A stretch of 64,000 nt of DNA from Rhizaria sp. SCN 62-66 (GCA_001724265.1 MEDY01000001.1:143625-207624), one strand, 5' to 3'; numbered from the stretch's first letter, positions 15,001 through 27,299 are shown. The notes: generated by a model from the letters alone, not told the origin. Translations and numbers: made by a program.

Positions 15001-18000
15001 GCCGCCGCGCCCGTCGTGCTGGGCAACGACACCAAGTACTGCATGTGGGTGCGCCAACGCAACCTGTGCCGCCGCGCGCCGACCGTTGCCATCGCGGCGC
15101 CTGCGGGCTCCGCAGCGGCCCCGCGTCACGCACTCGTGGTGCACCCGACCGACGCGTCCGAGGGTTGGGTCTGCGCAGCGCCGGGCACGGTCGTCGAGTT
15201 CGCCTGGGAGGCGCCAGTGACCGCGGCGCCCGCCACGGCCGCGGCGCCCGGCTGGGACTGTGCGCGGTGCGCGGCGCGGGCCGCGGCGGCGCCCGGCACG
15301 GCGCACGTGACTGGTAGCTGCGGCTTCACGCACCAGCTGGAGCTGTGCTTCACGGCGCCGCAGCAGCACGCGCTGCGGCCGAGTGCGGACCCCGTCGCGG
15401 TTGCTGCCGCCGCCTCGCCGGGCGCCGCCGCGGTGCCGCCCGCGCTGCTGGTCGACAGCAGGCTCTACTGCCCCGTAGTGAGCCCACTGCAATACAACCA
15501 GACGCTCACGCTCACGGTCCCGACCGCTGCGGCCGCAGCGGGGGCGGCTGCCACCGAGCCCGCGACTGTGGTCGTGAGCAGCTGTTTTGACCACACCCGC
15601 GGTCGCCCCGCGCTCACGGTCTCCGGTACCGACTCCGCGCGCGCCGCAACTGCTGCACCGGTCGCCAACAACGCAGCTGCGTTATTCCTGCCGCCGTCCG
15701 TGTTCTCCCTCTCTGTCTCTGTGCCGCGCGTGAGTGTGCTGCTGTCGGTCGAGGCCCGCGCGCGCCGCTCGCAGCGCGTGACGGCGCTTGCACGCGCCCT
15801 TGTGCCCGCCGCTGCAGCGACCACCGCGAGACTCAGCAGTGACAGTGCAAGCGCATCGAGCAATGCAAGTGCCAGTGCAAGTGCCGGTGCGAACGCTACT
15901 GGCGCAAGCTTGAGCGCGGAGACTGTGCGCAACCGGCTGCTGTTCTCGCTTGCGTCGCGCGTGTATCTGCCGCCCGCGCCCACGGTCACGGTATCTCTTG
16001 TCGGCGTCGCGCTCTCAGCCGCGTTCTACACGCTCGGCCGCCCGCGCACACGTCTGCTCGCCAACGCTGTTGCAGCATCCACTGCCTCTCAGAGCGCCTG
16101 GAACGCATCTGCGGCCGAGTCACCTGCCAGTGCTCTCACGCGCGCGCTCGCCGCATTCGCGCCACCCGTGTTCGCGCCCGCTGCTGCAGCTGCTGCCTAG
16201 AACTCGGGCCCGCAAGCCATGCGCCGCGGCACGATTGTGCGCGCGCTGCCGGAATCCTCGGTGACTCTGCACTGCCACGCCATCTACGCGCACGAGATTG
16301 CCCGCGCCTACGCACCGCCAACGCTCGCATCTGCCTCTGCCAAGGCGGCCGCGCCGCAACAGCCGCGCGCGCCGTCGGCCGCGACGGGCAGCGGCGGCGC
16401 TGTGGAGCTGGGCACGCTGTCGTACGCCACCGCCGTCGTCGTCGCCATGCCGCCGGTGCCGTGCGCGCTGCGCGCAGAGACAGCCGCTGCTGCTGCTGCA
16501 GTGGGCGCCTCGGACCGTGACAGCGATGTCGGTGGCGTGTCTCTGGCTGCGGGCACTGGCGCCAACGCCGCCGTGCTGGCCGAGCTCTTCCGCCCGCTCG
16601 ACGCGCTCTTCATCGAGAGCAGCTCCGCAGTCGCGAGTGCGCGTGCGAATGCAGCAGGATCGAAAGCCGCGAGCACCGCGCTGACAGCGGCCCGTGCGGC
16701 GCTGTCGCCGCTGCGGGTGCACGTGTCGTTCCCCGCGCTGACCGAGGCGCCGGTGCCCGCGACGCTGCGGCACGCGCTCGTCACGCTCCCGCAGTGGGCC
16801 TCGTGCTCGCTCCTGCTTCCCGTCCCTACCTCCGCCTCTTCCGTGGCCTCGGCCTCTGTGTTGGCGTCCGCAGCTGCGAAGCAGTCGGCCATGAGCGGAG
16901 GGTTGCGGCACGTGTTCATGGCGTCGCCGCAGCCGCTGCTGACCGACGCGCTGACCAGCACGGGCCCGGCGCTGCTGGCGGGGCTTGTCGCGGGCTCGTC
17001 GGCGGCTCCCGGCACCGCTGCCGTGGGCGGCCACGCGGCCACCGTGTCGTCGGTCCTCGCGCTGCCCGGCGCCGCGACGCACGCTCAGGCTGGTGCCGGC
17101 GCGGGTTCTGGTGTGGCGGCCGTGGCAGGCGCCGGCGTGGCCGCTGGCCGGCTGCCGTCCGTCGCCGTGACCGCCAGCGCGTCCCTCATCCACACGCTTA
17201 TCGCACCCACAGTCATCTCGCGCGTTTTGGCCGCCGTGCCGGTCATCGTCGCCGCCATCGCGCCCCTCGCCCAGCCCCCTGCGGACGCTACGGTGTCTGT
17301 TGAGACTGTGACCGAGACTGTGGTGGCGCAAAGTGGCGAGCCGCTGCGCGTGGGACAGATCGAGCTCATGGGATGGTCGGTCGCACTGGGATTCGCGCAG
17401 GGAATCGACAACGAGGTCGACATCACCACAGACGACGACAGCGGCGCCAACAGTAGTGCCCCTACAGTCGAAGCTGATAAGCAGAACTCGAGTAGCTCGC
17501 TGTCAGGCGCTGCAGCAACATCGTCTGCCGCTGCCTCTGTCTCTGTATCTGTCACTGCGGCGACGGCGAATAACAGCGGCGTGCGCAACGAAGACCTCGG
17601 ACTGGGTCTGGGCACCGGGCTTGCGCTGTCCGACGTGCTCGACCTGGCGCCCAGCAACCCGCTGGTGCAGCTGCTGCTGCGGCTGCTGTCTCAATGGGGC
17701 GCGCTCGTCGTCGTCGCCGGCCCACACAGGGCCACGCCCGCGCTCGCCACCGCCGCCACCGCCGCGGCTGCGCGCGCCGCAGACGCCGCCACGCGGGTCG
17801 CCACGGGCGCGCTCGCCGCTGCGGCCGACGCCGCGGGCGACGCGGACGCGGAGGCAGAGGCAGAGGCCGCCGCGGCCGCTGCGGTCGTCGCTGCCGCTGC
17901 CGAGGCTGGCGCCGCTGCGGCGGGCGGCCACGGAGGCCACGGCACCACACACGCGGGCTCCGTCGTCAGCGGCGCTGCAGCTGCTGGCGCGAACGCGAGT

Positions 18001-18225
18001 GCGAGTGTGCGTCGCGCCGGAGGCGTCGTGTACGTTGTGCCAGCAGGCGACTCCGCGGGCGCTGTGGCGGCGCTCGTAGGGCCTCTCGTCGAGCAATTGA
18101 AGCACACCGTGCTGGCGCAGGCCGTGGGCGCGGGCGCCAGCGCGTCGGCCGAGGGTGCCGCCGCGGTGGTCGGCGCGGGGCTGCAGGCTGTGTGGGTCGG
18201 CATCGCCCGCACCTTCACATCGTGA
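1..18225 (+). CDS. VPS13: VPS13-family bridge-like lipid transfer protein, 5' end outside window, three in-frame UAG codons
   Basis: VPS13 proteins form long hydrophobic grooves that move phospholipids between organelles at contact sites. The frame is open from base 1 to the TGA at 18223-18225 (6074 codons), broken only by TAG at 2707, 14137 and 16198, all in the same frame. Family marks in order: RAFACGVSLHSLSV near bases 31-80, like the PFAxGxTLxSLS stretch that follows chorein in VPS13; VVLDGFSLYWN near 345-378; GGWFGGWF at 2767-2790, the VPS13 GWFG-type motif; VAB-like repeats at about 14440-15700 (TVTNTSSLALSL, NDTKYCMWVRQ, then VEFAWEAP like the family's YAWDEP); and VSLVGVALS near 15990, like the APT1-type region. 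The start lies roughly 0.4-0.5 kb upstream, judging from the family. Very long Ala/Ser-rich and acidic insertions make it about twice the usual length. No clear C-terminal PH domain was seen. Family call is firm; UAG decoding is inferred. Confidence 0.85.
2707..2709 (+). other. In-frame UAG codon, VPS13 site 1
   Basis: TAG follows AAAQW and precedes HCARLVELQTRR. The conserved VPS13 GGWFGGWF motif lies only about 60 bases downstream in the same frame, with no ATG between. Read as a sense codon. Confidence 0.85.
14137..14139 (+). other. In-frame UAG codon, VPS13 site 2
   Basis: TAG falls between IGSALVG and SPQYTAWLHPR just before the VAB-like repeats. The same frame continues 686 codons to the next TAG. 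The first downstream in-frame ATG is 20 codons later. Read as a sense codon. Confidence 0.85.
16198..16200 (+). other. In-frame UAG codon, VPS13 site 3
   Basis: TAG follows an Ala run and precedes NSGPQAMRRG, between the APT1-like stretch and the C-terminal part. The same frame runs on 674 codons to TGA. Read as a sense codon. Confidence 0.8.
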
Positions 18226-18800
18226 GTGAGCGAGTAGGATCACTAAACTTGCGTGATCGATACATCATCATGAATTCAGAATTAAGAAATACTTCAATCA
18301 CGAAACATATCTATAGCGTTTATTAGTTTTAATAATACAGTAATTCTTGCTTAAGAATGGCATTTGGGCGTTGATATCACAACATGCAGTAATTCCTTCG
18401 TCCGTCTGGGTGAATGTCCGATCAGACCTTGTTGAGTAAGGTTTAGGTTTGTTTTTTTTTCACAATTAAGAACAGACGATATACATGTAAGGAGAGATCG
18501 TAGTGGCAACTACTGAATAGCTCTTAGAACCAAGTCACATTAATTCTTAAAACGGTGTATTGGGACGAATTACGAGTAGACGTCGGAACAGGCACAGCAC
18601 ACCGTGCGCCGCGACACCTGCCGCACACGCGCGTCCTTAGCAAGTGACCGTGAGGCCGCCCGGGGACGCGCGCGCGCAGCGGTGTGCGCTCAAACAGGAG
18701 TGGTTTGTAAGTAGAAAGGGTTGCCGTGCTTCACAGCGCCGCCGCCGGTGACGAAAAGCGGCTGCGTTAGGACGGCATGCGAACGCACATAGCGTTGCAC
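18226..18800. other. Intergenic region between convergent 3' ends
   Basis: Mostly AT-rich. It lies between the VPS13 stop and the stop of the minus-strand tetraspan gene, so it holds both 3' UTRs. A GC-rich island at about 18590-18700 stands out and is unexplained. No RNA gene seen. Confidence 0.6.
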
Positions 18801-19573
18801 TTACGCCTTGTAGCCGGAGAGGGCAATGACGATGGCGAAAAGGAGGAGGTACATGTCGAAGGCCGCGATGATGCGGATCCAGGTGAGGTAGCCCTTGGTG
18901 CAGCGGTCGTTGCCGACGGCATAGCAGTCAGCGGGGCTGATACGGGACCAGATATCGAAGTAGCCGAAGAAAGCAGCAGAGCCGATCATGCAGATGAGGG
19001 TCAGGGCGGAGAAGACAATGAAGAACTTGAGGGAGTTCTGCTCGCCGGAAAGCACGGTGTAAGCGCCGGCAGCACCAATGAGGAAGAGGTGGATGCCGAT
19101 GCGCTGGACAGTGGAGACGGGAGTGAAGACGAAGAAAACGGCGCAGAAAACGAACCAGACGGAGAAGGCAAGGAGGGGGATGCCACCGTTGTTGTTCACA
19201 CCGAAGGAAGAGGAGCCGCTGCAGAGGGAAGATGGAGGATATTTGAAGAAAACGACAAATAATGGTGTGAGTATCAGAGCCAACAAGACCAGTACAGTCG
19301 TGTGATAAGAAGACACAACTAGGGCTTCACACGCTTAAGGTGGTGCGCACTCAACACAAAGATTAAGGAATATCAAGTTGCAGTTAATTCATGATTGGCC
19401 AAAGCCACATTAGGTGTGCAAAATACTGTGTAAGGATGACAAAAGTGCAACGGGGTCGTTACGTACCGAGCGGCGAGGACGGCCAGAATAAGGATGGAGA
19501 CGAAGCAGATAAGGGAGATGGTGGGGAAACCATCAAGGGTGAAGTCCGCAAACGTGATCTCGAGGGGAAGCAT
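18801..19573 (-). CDS. Multi-pass membrane protein A (MARVEL/tetraspan-like), two exons
   Basis: Exon 1 is 19573-19467 and exon 2 is 19218-18801, giving 174 residues ending in TAA. The intron has a GTACGT donor and a CTCTGCAG acceptor; phase 2 is preserved across the join (CG+C, Arg). The start is the ATG at 19573, just before PLEITFADFTLDGFP. Four or five hydrophobic segments are visible, with the family-like pair LTLICMIGS and a Cys-containing loop (SPADCYAVGNDRC) before the last segment. The protein is clearly paralogous to the divergently transcribed gene at 20521-21120 (shared FADF-LDGFP, IGxxLF, LCMIGS and a loop DC). I do not recognise a named family; topology resembles MARVEL or other small tetraspan proteins. 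Role unknown. Confidence 0.75.
19219..19466 (-). other. Intron of membrane protein A
   Basis: 248-nt intron on the minus strand, donor GTACGT, acceptor after CCCTCTGCAG. Removing it fuses a TM segment ending VLAAR to GSSSFGVNNN in frame and restores alignment with the paralogue. Confidence 0.8.
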
Positions 19574-20520
19574 CTCGACTATCAAAGGTCAACAGAGTAG
19601 GAAGAGTGAAATATGAGAGATAGGAGAGGACACAGTGAGAAGAGACTGGGGGGCGTGGAAACAGGACGTAGGAGGTGTCGGAGTTGCTTCGCAGTTGAAA
19701 GATAAAACCAGAGTAATAAGCAACGCGGGCGGAAAGGCAAGAAGAGATTCGAATAGAAGGGACACTGGGCAGTGATGTCGGAGAATACTTGTTCTTCAAG
19801 CAATGAAGAGTAACGAAAACGAGGCGTGTTCTTTCCACCGATTCGAAACCGAGCAGGCTTCGGTCATCATGTCGTTTTCCCACGTGAATCATGGCGTGTC
19901 TTAACACGAGAGAAGAGTTGTAATTTTAAAGAAGTGTCAATCAACATGCGCAGAAGCATCCCATTTCTTCTCGTGTTCTTTACCAAGGTTCTACACTGCA
20001 CAATAGGGCGCGGGGCGATCGATTCAAACGGCCACCCCTTAGAATCCAGCTAGGCCGTTACCTTGGATTTTAAATCAAGCCGCTGGTCGTTTGAACGTGT
20101 TTCTCCCCGACAGATTCTGACATAGATTCTTCGTGAAACAGAACCAGTCATGGTGCGATGTATGAAAGCGGTCTTGTTTAATCAAGTACTATTAAAACAT
20201 TTAATGCTGGTTTCTGCAGTCACGTGCAATACGCATTTCCATTCGGGTCGATCCCAGCAACGAAACGTTAGACCTCTGTCACTTTCTCTTTCGGACTTTA
20301 CCATCATATAATGCTTGTATAACGTCATGCCATATCTGTTTTTGCTTTATACTTCGTTTGATGTATCTATCTCATTGCTAGTTTTTGCGGAGCACTCGTT
20401 CTCACACACCTTTTTGACTCTCAAAACATTTCCTTCTGACGCCTCCTGGTTGCCTCTTACTCATCCTTCACGCCATTTCACTATTGTTCTTTTTATCATT
20501 GTTTTAGTTCGTCGCGCCAG
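19574..20520. promoter_or_regulatory. Shared upstream region of divergent tetraspan paralogues
   Basis: About 950 bases between two head-to-head start codons, AT-richer than the genes. It must hold both 5' UTRs and promoters. No specific promoter motif could be identified. Short open frames here have no coding signature. Confidence 0.5.
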
Positions 20521-21120
20521 ATGAGTGACACCGGATTTGCCGATTTCGAGCTGGATGGCTTCCCTGCTATCTCCGTTATTATGATTGCGATCACCACTGT
20601 GCTTGCTGCCCTCAAGGCCAAGTCCTCTGGTCAGCTCGCGATCCCCACCACTGGCAAGGCCATGGTGATCACCTCGATCTTCATGATCGTTATCTCCGTC
20701 TTCATGGTCTTCGCTTCCGACCAGATGCGCCAGATCGGTGTCCAGCTCTTCATCTGCGGCATTATCGGCACCTTCGGCACCATGGCCGGCAACGCCCTCG
20801 CCCTCCCCGTTTACCTCTTCTTCACTGGTTTCACCTTCCTCTGTATGATCGGCTCCCTTGCCGCCTTCTCCCACAGTAAGATTGTCTATGACGTCTCCAA
20901 GACTGACTGCGCTAACTACTTCGGCCGCCTTGCTGACCCCCCCAAGCGTTGCGACGGCTACCTTGAGTTCCTGTGGATCATCACCTCGTTCTCTATCTAC
21001 ATTGTCGGCCTTGCTGTCGTCCTCGCCTTCGCTGCTTTCTCCGGTATGGCCGAGGGTGGCGCGTCCGGCAACTCCGGCAACGCTGGTAACAACAACAAGG
21101 CTGTCGAGGAGCAGGCGTAA
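20521..21120 (+). CDS. Multi-pass membrane protein B (MARVEL/tetraspan-like)
   Basis: Single-exon gene of 199 residues, ATG (MSDTGFADFELDGFP) to TAA. Hydrophobic segments lie at about residues 15-32, 46-65, 71-88, 92-116 and 148-172, followed by a hydrophilic Gly/Asn-rich tail ending VEEQA. A loop between the last two segments carries two Cys (KTDCANYF, PKRCDGY), which suggests an extracytosolic disulphide. It is a paralogue of the minus-strand gene at 18801-19573, with the same N-terminal signature and LCMIGS segment. Third positions strongly favour C, unlike the flanking DNA, which hints at high expression. Function not recognised. Confidence 0.8.
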   Translation: MSDTGFADFELDGFPAISVIMIAITTVLAALKAKSSGQLAIPTTGKAMVITSIFMIVISVFMVFASDQMRQIGVQLFICGIIGTFGTMAGNALALPVYLFFTGFTFLCMIGSLAAFSHSKIVYDVSKTDCANYFGRLADPPKRCDGYLEFLWIITSFSIYIVGLAVVLAFAAFSGMAEGGASGNSGNAGNNNKAVEEQA

Positions 21121-22213
21121 GTGCACTCTGAGTGCTCTGTCTGACTGAACTCTTCCTTCTTGTATGCATCCGTGCGTGCGCCGGAGGGATGACGCATCGA
21201 CTTCTGTCCGCTGTGGGCGCTCTTGGGCGGTGCACGCGCGTTTAAAAATCTCGCGCACGTGTCTCTCCGTCCTTGTTGAGTGCATTTCAGCGCAAATGCT
21301 CGCATCACAGCGATGTGTCTGACATCTGTTGGGCGCAGCGCTTCTGAATGCTGTCTTCAATAAGAGATCTTCTGTGTTTGTTGTTCTGTGGCGTTTTTAT
21401 TAAGGTTGCACGCAAATAAAGTTCTCTTTTACTAGTAACCTTTATCTCACACACTTGTTGCGGTCGACATTCATGTTCCAGCGCATTACACTGGGAGATC
21501 ATCACCTCGGCCGTTCCCGGAGCGTTTGTGGTGAGACAGACAAAACGTCATTAAGCTGGGTATAGTAGGCCGTGTTAAAAACGTTTAAGTACCTCGCTTT
21601 AAAGGAATATTTTAGCGTAGTTCCGAAAAACTGGGCGCTCACTTTAATTGAAATATGCGTCCGATGACGTTGTTAATGCGGTACATGTATGATAGCTCTC
21701 ATATATGATGTAATTGCGGAGGAATTTCGAAGTAAAGATGGAAAGAAGGCGGTTCAGGAGGGTGCGGAAGGTGCGGATTAAATCGTCGCAAAAAACTGTG
21801 TATAGATATGCCTAACTAGCAACACTAAGAAAGTACCAAATAAATACGGCCATATATTAACCATATTCTTAAGAATAAACAATCAAACCGATGGATATGT
21901 AGCCCACTTCGAGGTCTCAGTGCTCTCACTCGACCATTCGCGAACCACATCCGAGACCTCAACAAAACACACGTATGCCGTTTTACCATCACAAAATAGA
22001 ACTATACAATGAACGGAATCATACATAAACACGGACTTCACCCTTAATTCATGAGGTGAACCCCCATGATTCTAGCAGTTTGTTGTCACAATGCGTCAAA
22101 TGTCAGCAATCACGAGTTGTAACCGACAGCGAGGTTCGACTGGGCGCACCTCTCTGCACGCCCAGGGCCATATTTCGCGCCCCTACCACGCTCACAGCGG
22201 TCTGTAGCCACGC
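21121..22213. other. Intergenic region between convergent 3' ends
   Basis: AT-rich region downstream of membrane protein B and downstream of the ABCC gene on the other strand. AATAAA at 21415-21420, about 295 bases after the stop, is a possible poly(A) signal. No coding or RNA gene seen. Confidence 0.5.
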
Positions 22214-25200
22214 TCAGTGCGCGGCCTCGCCATGTGCGCCGCTCTGCAGCGCAACCATACCCGCGAAGACGCCGTCGGGCTTGGCGCGGAGTTCCTCTGG
22301 CGGACCCATCTCGACCACTTTGCCGGCGTCAAGCACGAGGATGACGTCGCAGTCGGCGATCGTATCGAGCCGGTGCGCAATGGTGACCACGGTACGCTCC
22401 TTGAACGCCGTCCGCAGCACGCGCTGGATCACCTGGTCCGTCTGCGGGTCGACGTTGGCCGTAGCTTCGTCGACGAAGAGCACGCGCGAAGGCTGCAGCA
22501 GCGCGCGTGCGATGCACAGCAGCTGGCCCTGGCCCGCGGAGAGGTTGCCGCCAGACTCTGACATCGGCGACGCAAGCCCCATTGGTTGGGACAAGAAGTG
22601 CTGCTTGAGCTGGACCTTTTCGAGCGCGGCCCACAGCTCCGCGTCCGCGCACACCGAGAAGGGGTCGAGGTTGTAGCGCACTGTGCCGGAGAAGATGACC
22701 GGGTTCTGCGGGATGATGGCGAGCTGCGAGCGCAGGTCCGCGAGGCCGATGCTGTTGATGTCGACGCCATCAATGCACACGGAGCCGGCCTGGATGCCGT
22801 GCAGGCGGAACAGCACCGAGAAAAGCGACGACTTGCCGGCGCCAGTGCGGCCGCAGACGCCCACCTTCTGCCGCGGCAGCAGCGTGAAAGTGAGGCCGCG
22901 CAGCACGGGCGGCAGCACGCCCGGCTTGTACGACATGAAGACGTCGTTCACGTCCACGCGCCCCGCCTCGGGCCACGACGCCGGCGGCGTGTACGTCAGC
23001 CGACTGCCAGCGCTACCGACCGCGGCGGCGGCGGCGTGGACGGCCTCGGCGGCGGCGACAGAGGCCGCCACCTCGGTGTGCTTGCTCATATTCGAGTTGC
23101 CGGCGTCGTCATCGTGGTGCGCAATGGCGGCGCGCGGCAGCGGTGCGGTGCCGCGGCGCACGCCCTCACTGGGCAGGCGCGCGTACTCGAGCACGCGCTC
23201 CGCAGATGTCATCTGTAGAGTGAGAGTAAGAGTCAACGCATTAAGTGGAAGAAATACACAATATTTAGAAGTAATATACACATTTTAAGAAAAGAATGCA
23301 GAATTGACGCATGGCATCTCAGTGTGAGATTTAAAGGTGAACATTAGTCAAGTAAAATGTCGTGTTTTAGTTTTCGTACCTGATTCTCGACCTCGGTGCT
23401 CTGGCGCGTCATCCACTGGAACTGCGAGGCGACCGTGGTGACGTACGACAGCGCGAGACCGACCGCCGTGGGCGACATGCCGATGCCGCCGCCAGAGCCG
23501 CGGATGCCGACGCAAAAGAGCGCGGTGCCGAGCGTGAGAACGACGGACATGAGGTCGAGCCGGTAGCCAAGCCAGCGCGAAGTGTAGAAGAAGCCGTTGA
23601 GGACCTTGGAGTTGGCGTCGACGAGCGAGTGGAACGCCTGCTGGAAGGGCCGCTGCATGGCGTAGGCGCGGAGCACGGTGAGCCCCCCGCCGGAGATGGA
23701 GCTGGAGAAGAGCGCGAGCACGGGGGACCGCGAGGTGCCTTCGAGGCGCTTGATCTCGCGCGAGGACACGATGTACACGGCACGCATCCAGAAGTAGACC
23801 GGGATGATGAGCGCGATGAGGATCAGGATGTACGGCGCGATGATGCCGACGACGATGATGGTGCTGAGCAGCGACAGCAAGAGCTGCGCGAAGTCGAACA
23901 ACGTACTTGGCAGCAACTCATCCAGCGTCGCCTGGTCCTTGGAGAAACGGTTCAACACGCGGCCCAGCGGGTTCTCGTGGAAAAAGCTCATCGGCGAGTA
24001 GAGAATGCCAGCGAACATCTTGGCGTGCGCGGCCGCGGCGGAGCGCAGCACGGCGTTGGTGAACCAGATCGAGCGCACAAAGCCGAACGCGACGGCGACG
24101 ACCGAGAGCACGATGAAGAGCGTGCGGTAGCTCGAGCCCGGCTGCGCGGCGGCGGGCTGCGCGGTCCAGTCGGAGAGGAAAAAGTCGCCCGCGACCTTGG
24201 CGGCGGGCGCGATGAGCATCGCCAGCACGACGCAGATGCCCGAGAAGACGTTGACGCAGCGCGACGAGCCCTGTTTCTTGACCGATACTCTGCCGCGGCC
24301 CGCGGCGTTGGCGTTACTGGCGTTGTCGCCCGAAAGGCCGAAGAAGTAGTCCGTGAAGACGGTGGAGCTGATGCTGCCCTCGGAGGACTTCTCCAGCGCA
24401 AAGCCCGACATCGCCTTCTTGTCCTTGTCCTTATCACCCTCAGCGGCGGCGCCTGCGGCGCTAGGGTCGGTGACCGTGGTGGTGATGCTGGTGACCGTGG
24501 GCACTTCGACGACCTCGACCTCGCCCTCGTCGTCCTTGATGCCCTCGTTGCTGACGTCGGCGTATGGAATGAGGCAGTTGACGGAGCCGGCGCGGCCGTC
24601 GTCGTCGTCCTCGTCGTCCTCATCTTCGGTCACGTCCTCGACCGCAACCGCCGCGACGCCTGCAATGCCTCCGACAGCGGCGTCAGTCTTCTTCTTCTCA
24701 GCGCTCTTCGCAGACGCAGCGTCGTTCTTGGTCGGGAGGTTGCCGTGCGACTTGAGGTATGTCACTGTGTGGAACGGGTTACCGTCAAGCTGCACAGCGT
24801 CCACGTCCACAGCGCCCTCGCCCGCACCACGCAGCGCACCGCCATCAGCAGCGCCCAGATGACCGGCGCCATGACCGGTAGTATTTGCGCTGACGGCGTG
24901 GGAGCTGAGCTTGCGCGTGAGGCGGCCCTGTTGCGCGTCGCGCGCGGCGAGGGCGGCGGCCTTGAGTTCGGGGAAGCGGCCCTGGAAGGCAACACGACCC
25001 TTATGCATCACCACGATCACGTCCGCGGCCGGCAGCACGTTGGCCTGGTGCGAGACGACGACGCGCGTCTTGCCGTTGAGGAAGCCGTTGGGGCCCAGGC
25101 AGTTGGCAAAGATGTGCTGCGCGACGGCGGGGTCGACGGCGGCGAGCACGTCGTCGAGCACCACGACGTCGCTGTCGACGGCGTAGCACGCGCGCGCCAG

Positions 25201-27299
25201 TGCCACGCGCGCGCGCTGGCCGCCCGAGAGCGTGGCGCCGCGCTCGCCGATGACCGTGTCGTCGCCCTGCGGCAGCAGCGTGAGGTCGCGGGTGAGCGCG
25301 CACGCGTGGATGACGCGGTCGTAGCGCTCGGCGTCGAAGCGCGAGCCAAAGAGAATGTTGTCGCGCACAGACGCCGCGAAGATCCACGGCTTTTGCGACG
25401 CGTACGCGATCTTGCCGCTGATGAACGGCGATTCAGACAGGCCTCTGGCTCTGGACTGGTGCTGCGCAGTCGCCGTGGCGCCGCTGCTGCTGCTGTTGCT
25501 GCCGTTGATGTTGAAGGAGCGCGCGTCGGCGCCGACGACGGGCATCTCGCCCAGCAGCGCGTGCAGCAGCGACGACTTGTACGCGCCGACCGTGCCCGCG
25601 ATCACCGCGAGCGCGCCCGGTGTGATGGTGATGTCGACTTCGCGCAGACCGCCCACCACGGACGCCGCCGCCACCGCGCCCGCGCCAGTGCCCACATTGG
25701 AGACGGCGCGAGCGTCGTCGACGGGGAACGCGGAGAGCACGCGCGTGAGCTCGGGCGCGCCACGGACGCCGTGCGGGTGCGCCTCGGCCTGCGCCAGCGC
25801 CGCTGCAGTGGACGCGCCGTCGCCCGCACCGCCGCCGCGACCGGTGGTCAGACCGACAGAGCGACCGCCGGTCAGAGCGCGGCCCTGGAGAGAGGGCAGG
25901 CGCACCATGTGGCCGCGCTGGAAACCAGCGACGCCACCATTGCCGCTGCTGCTGTTGTTGTTGCCGGTGACGAGCGCGGAGGACGAGGAAGACACGGAGA
26001 GCGAGTTGGAGCGCGTGAGCGTGAGCGACGGGCGACGGCGGTCGCGGCGGCTGAACTTCTTGGCGGCCGCGGGGTCCACCTCCTCGGGCCACGCGAACGA
26101 CAGACCGGGGATCCGCACGCTGCCGCGCGGCAAGGCCTCAACCGTACTGACAATCCCTGAGTCAGCGCCGGCGGCCGCGACATCAGCAGCACTGCTGTTG
26201 TTGCCTGCATTGTCGCTGTTGTTGTTGTTATCGGAGTTGTTACTGGAGCCCTTCGCGGGCTTGTACACTGACGCGTGGTCGAAAGTTAAGCCGCCGTTAA
26301 GGAGGTCCTCCTCGAGCAAGAGGTAGTTGCCCATGCGGCGCGTGGCAATCATGACCTCGAAAGCCTTCTCGGCGGCCACAGGCACGGCGGTGAGCAGCGG
26401 GAAGGCAACTTGGCCGAAGAAGGACACGGTGGTGAAGACGCGGTCCGCAGTGAGCGTGTTGCCGAGCCCTTCGTAGACCGTGAAGGTGACGACGGAGACG
26501 ACGATGAAGACGCCGAAGTAGCACGCAAGATTAATCGCCTTGAGCAGCGTGTTTGTGGCGATCGAGTCGATCTCGGCGCGGCGCTCCTTGTCCACGCGCG
26601 CCTCGAGCGGCTCCTCCCAGTTGTACATCTTGATGATCTCGGTGCCCATGAGGATCTCGCCCACGGCCTTGACGCGGGCGTCGCTGTGCACCACTGTGCG
26701 CGAGCGGATGCGGCCAAAAAAGCACGAAAACGACGACTGGAGTACAAAGAAGAACATGAGGACGCCGAACCCGGCGAAGAAGGCGACGCCAACCTGGAGA
26801 TAGATGAGGTAGAAGATCACCGCGGCCTCGAGCGGCGCGTTCCACAGGTAATGCAAGAACGGCCCCGCGTCGTCGAACTTGTACGGGTCGTTGCTGACGA
26901 GGTTGACCGCCTGGCCCGTTGAAGTTTGCGCGAAGGCCGTGGCGTGCAGCGAGAGGGACTTGGCGTAGATGAGCGACGTGGTGGCCACACGCGTCTGCAT
27001 GCCGTAGCGCGAACCGGCAAAAAAGTACTGGTGGTGCATTGTGACCTGGACGAACTGGCAGAAAACCATGAGCAACGCCCACATGAATCCCTTCCAGTGC
27101 GGGTCCGAGCCCGTGACGTCGCGCAGAAACAGCAGGAGCTCTTTGAGGAAGAGGATCATGCCGATCTTGCACGCGCTGTAGAGGAGAAGGTGCGCCGACA
27201 TGGTCATGTAGCGTGGGCCAAACGCGCGCGCAACGGCCTTGAGGAAGACGGGCCGCTCGAGCTCCACGTCCTAGCTGATCGTCACAGTCTCCACGCCGG

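Noticed and set aside
23629-26160. 843-codon open frame on the plus strand opposite the ABCC gene
   Set aside because: Antisense shadow of GC-rich coding DNA; the minus strand encodes unmistakable ABC transporter motifs and the plus product has no domain.
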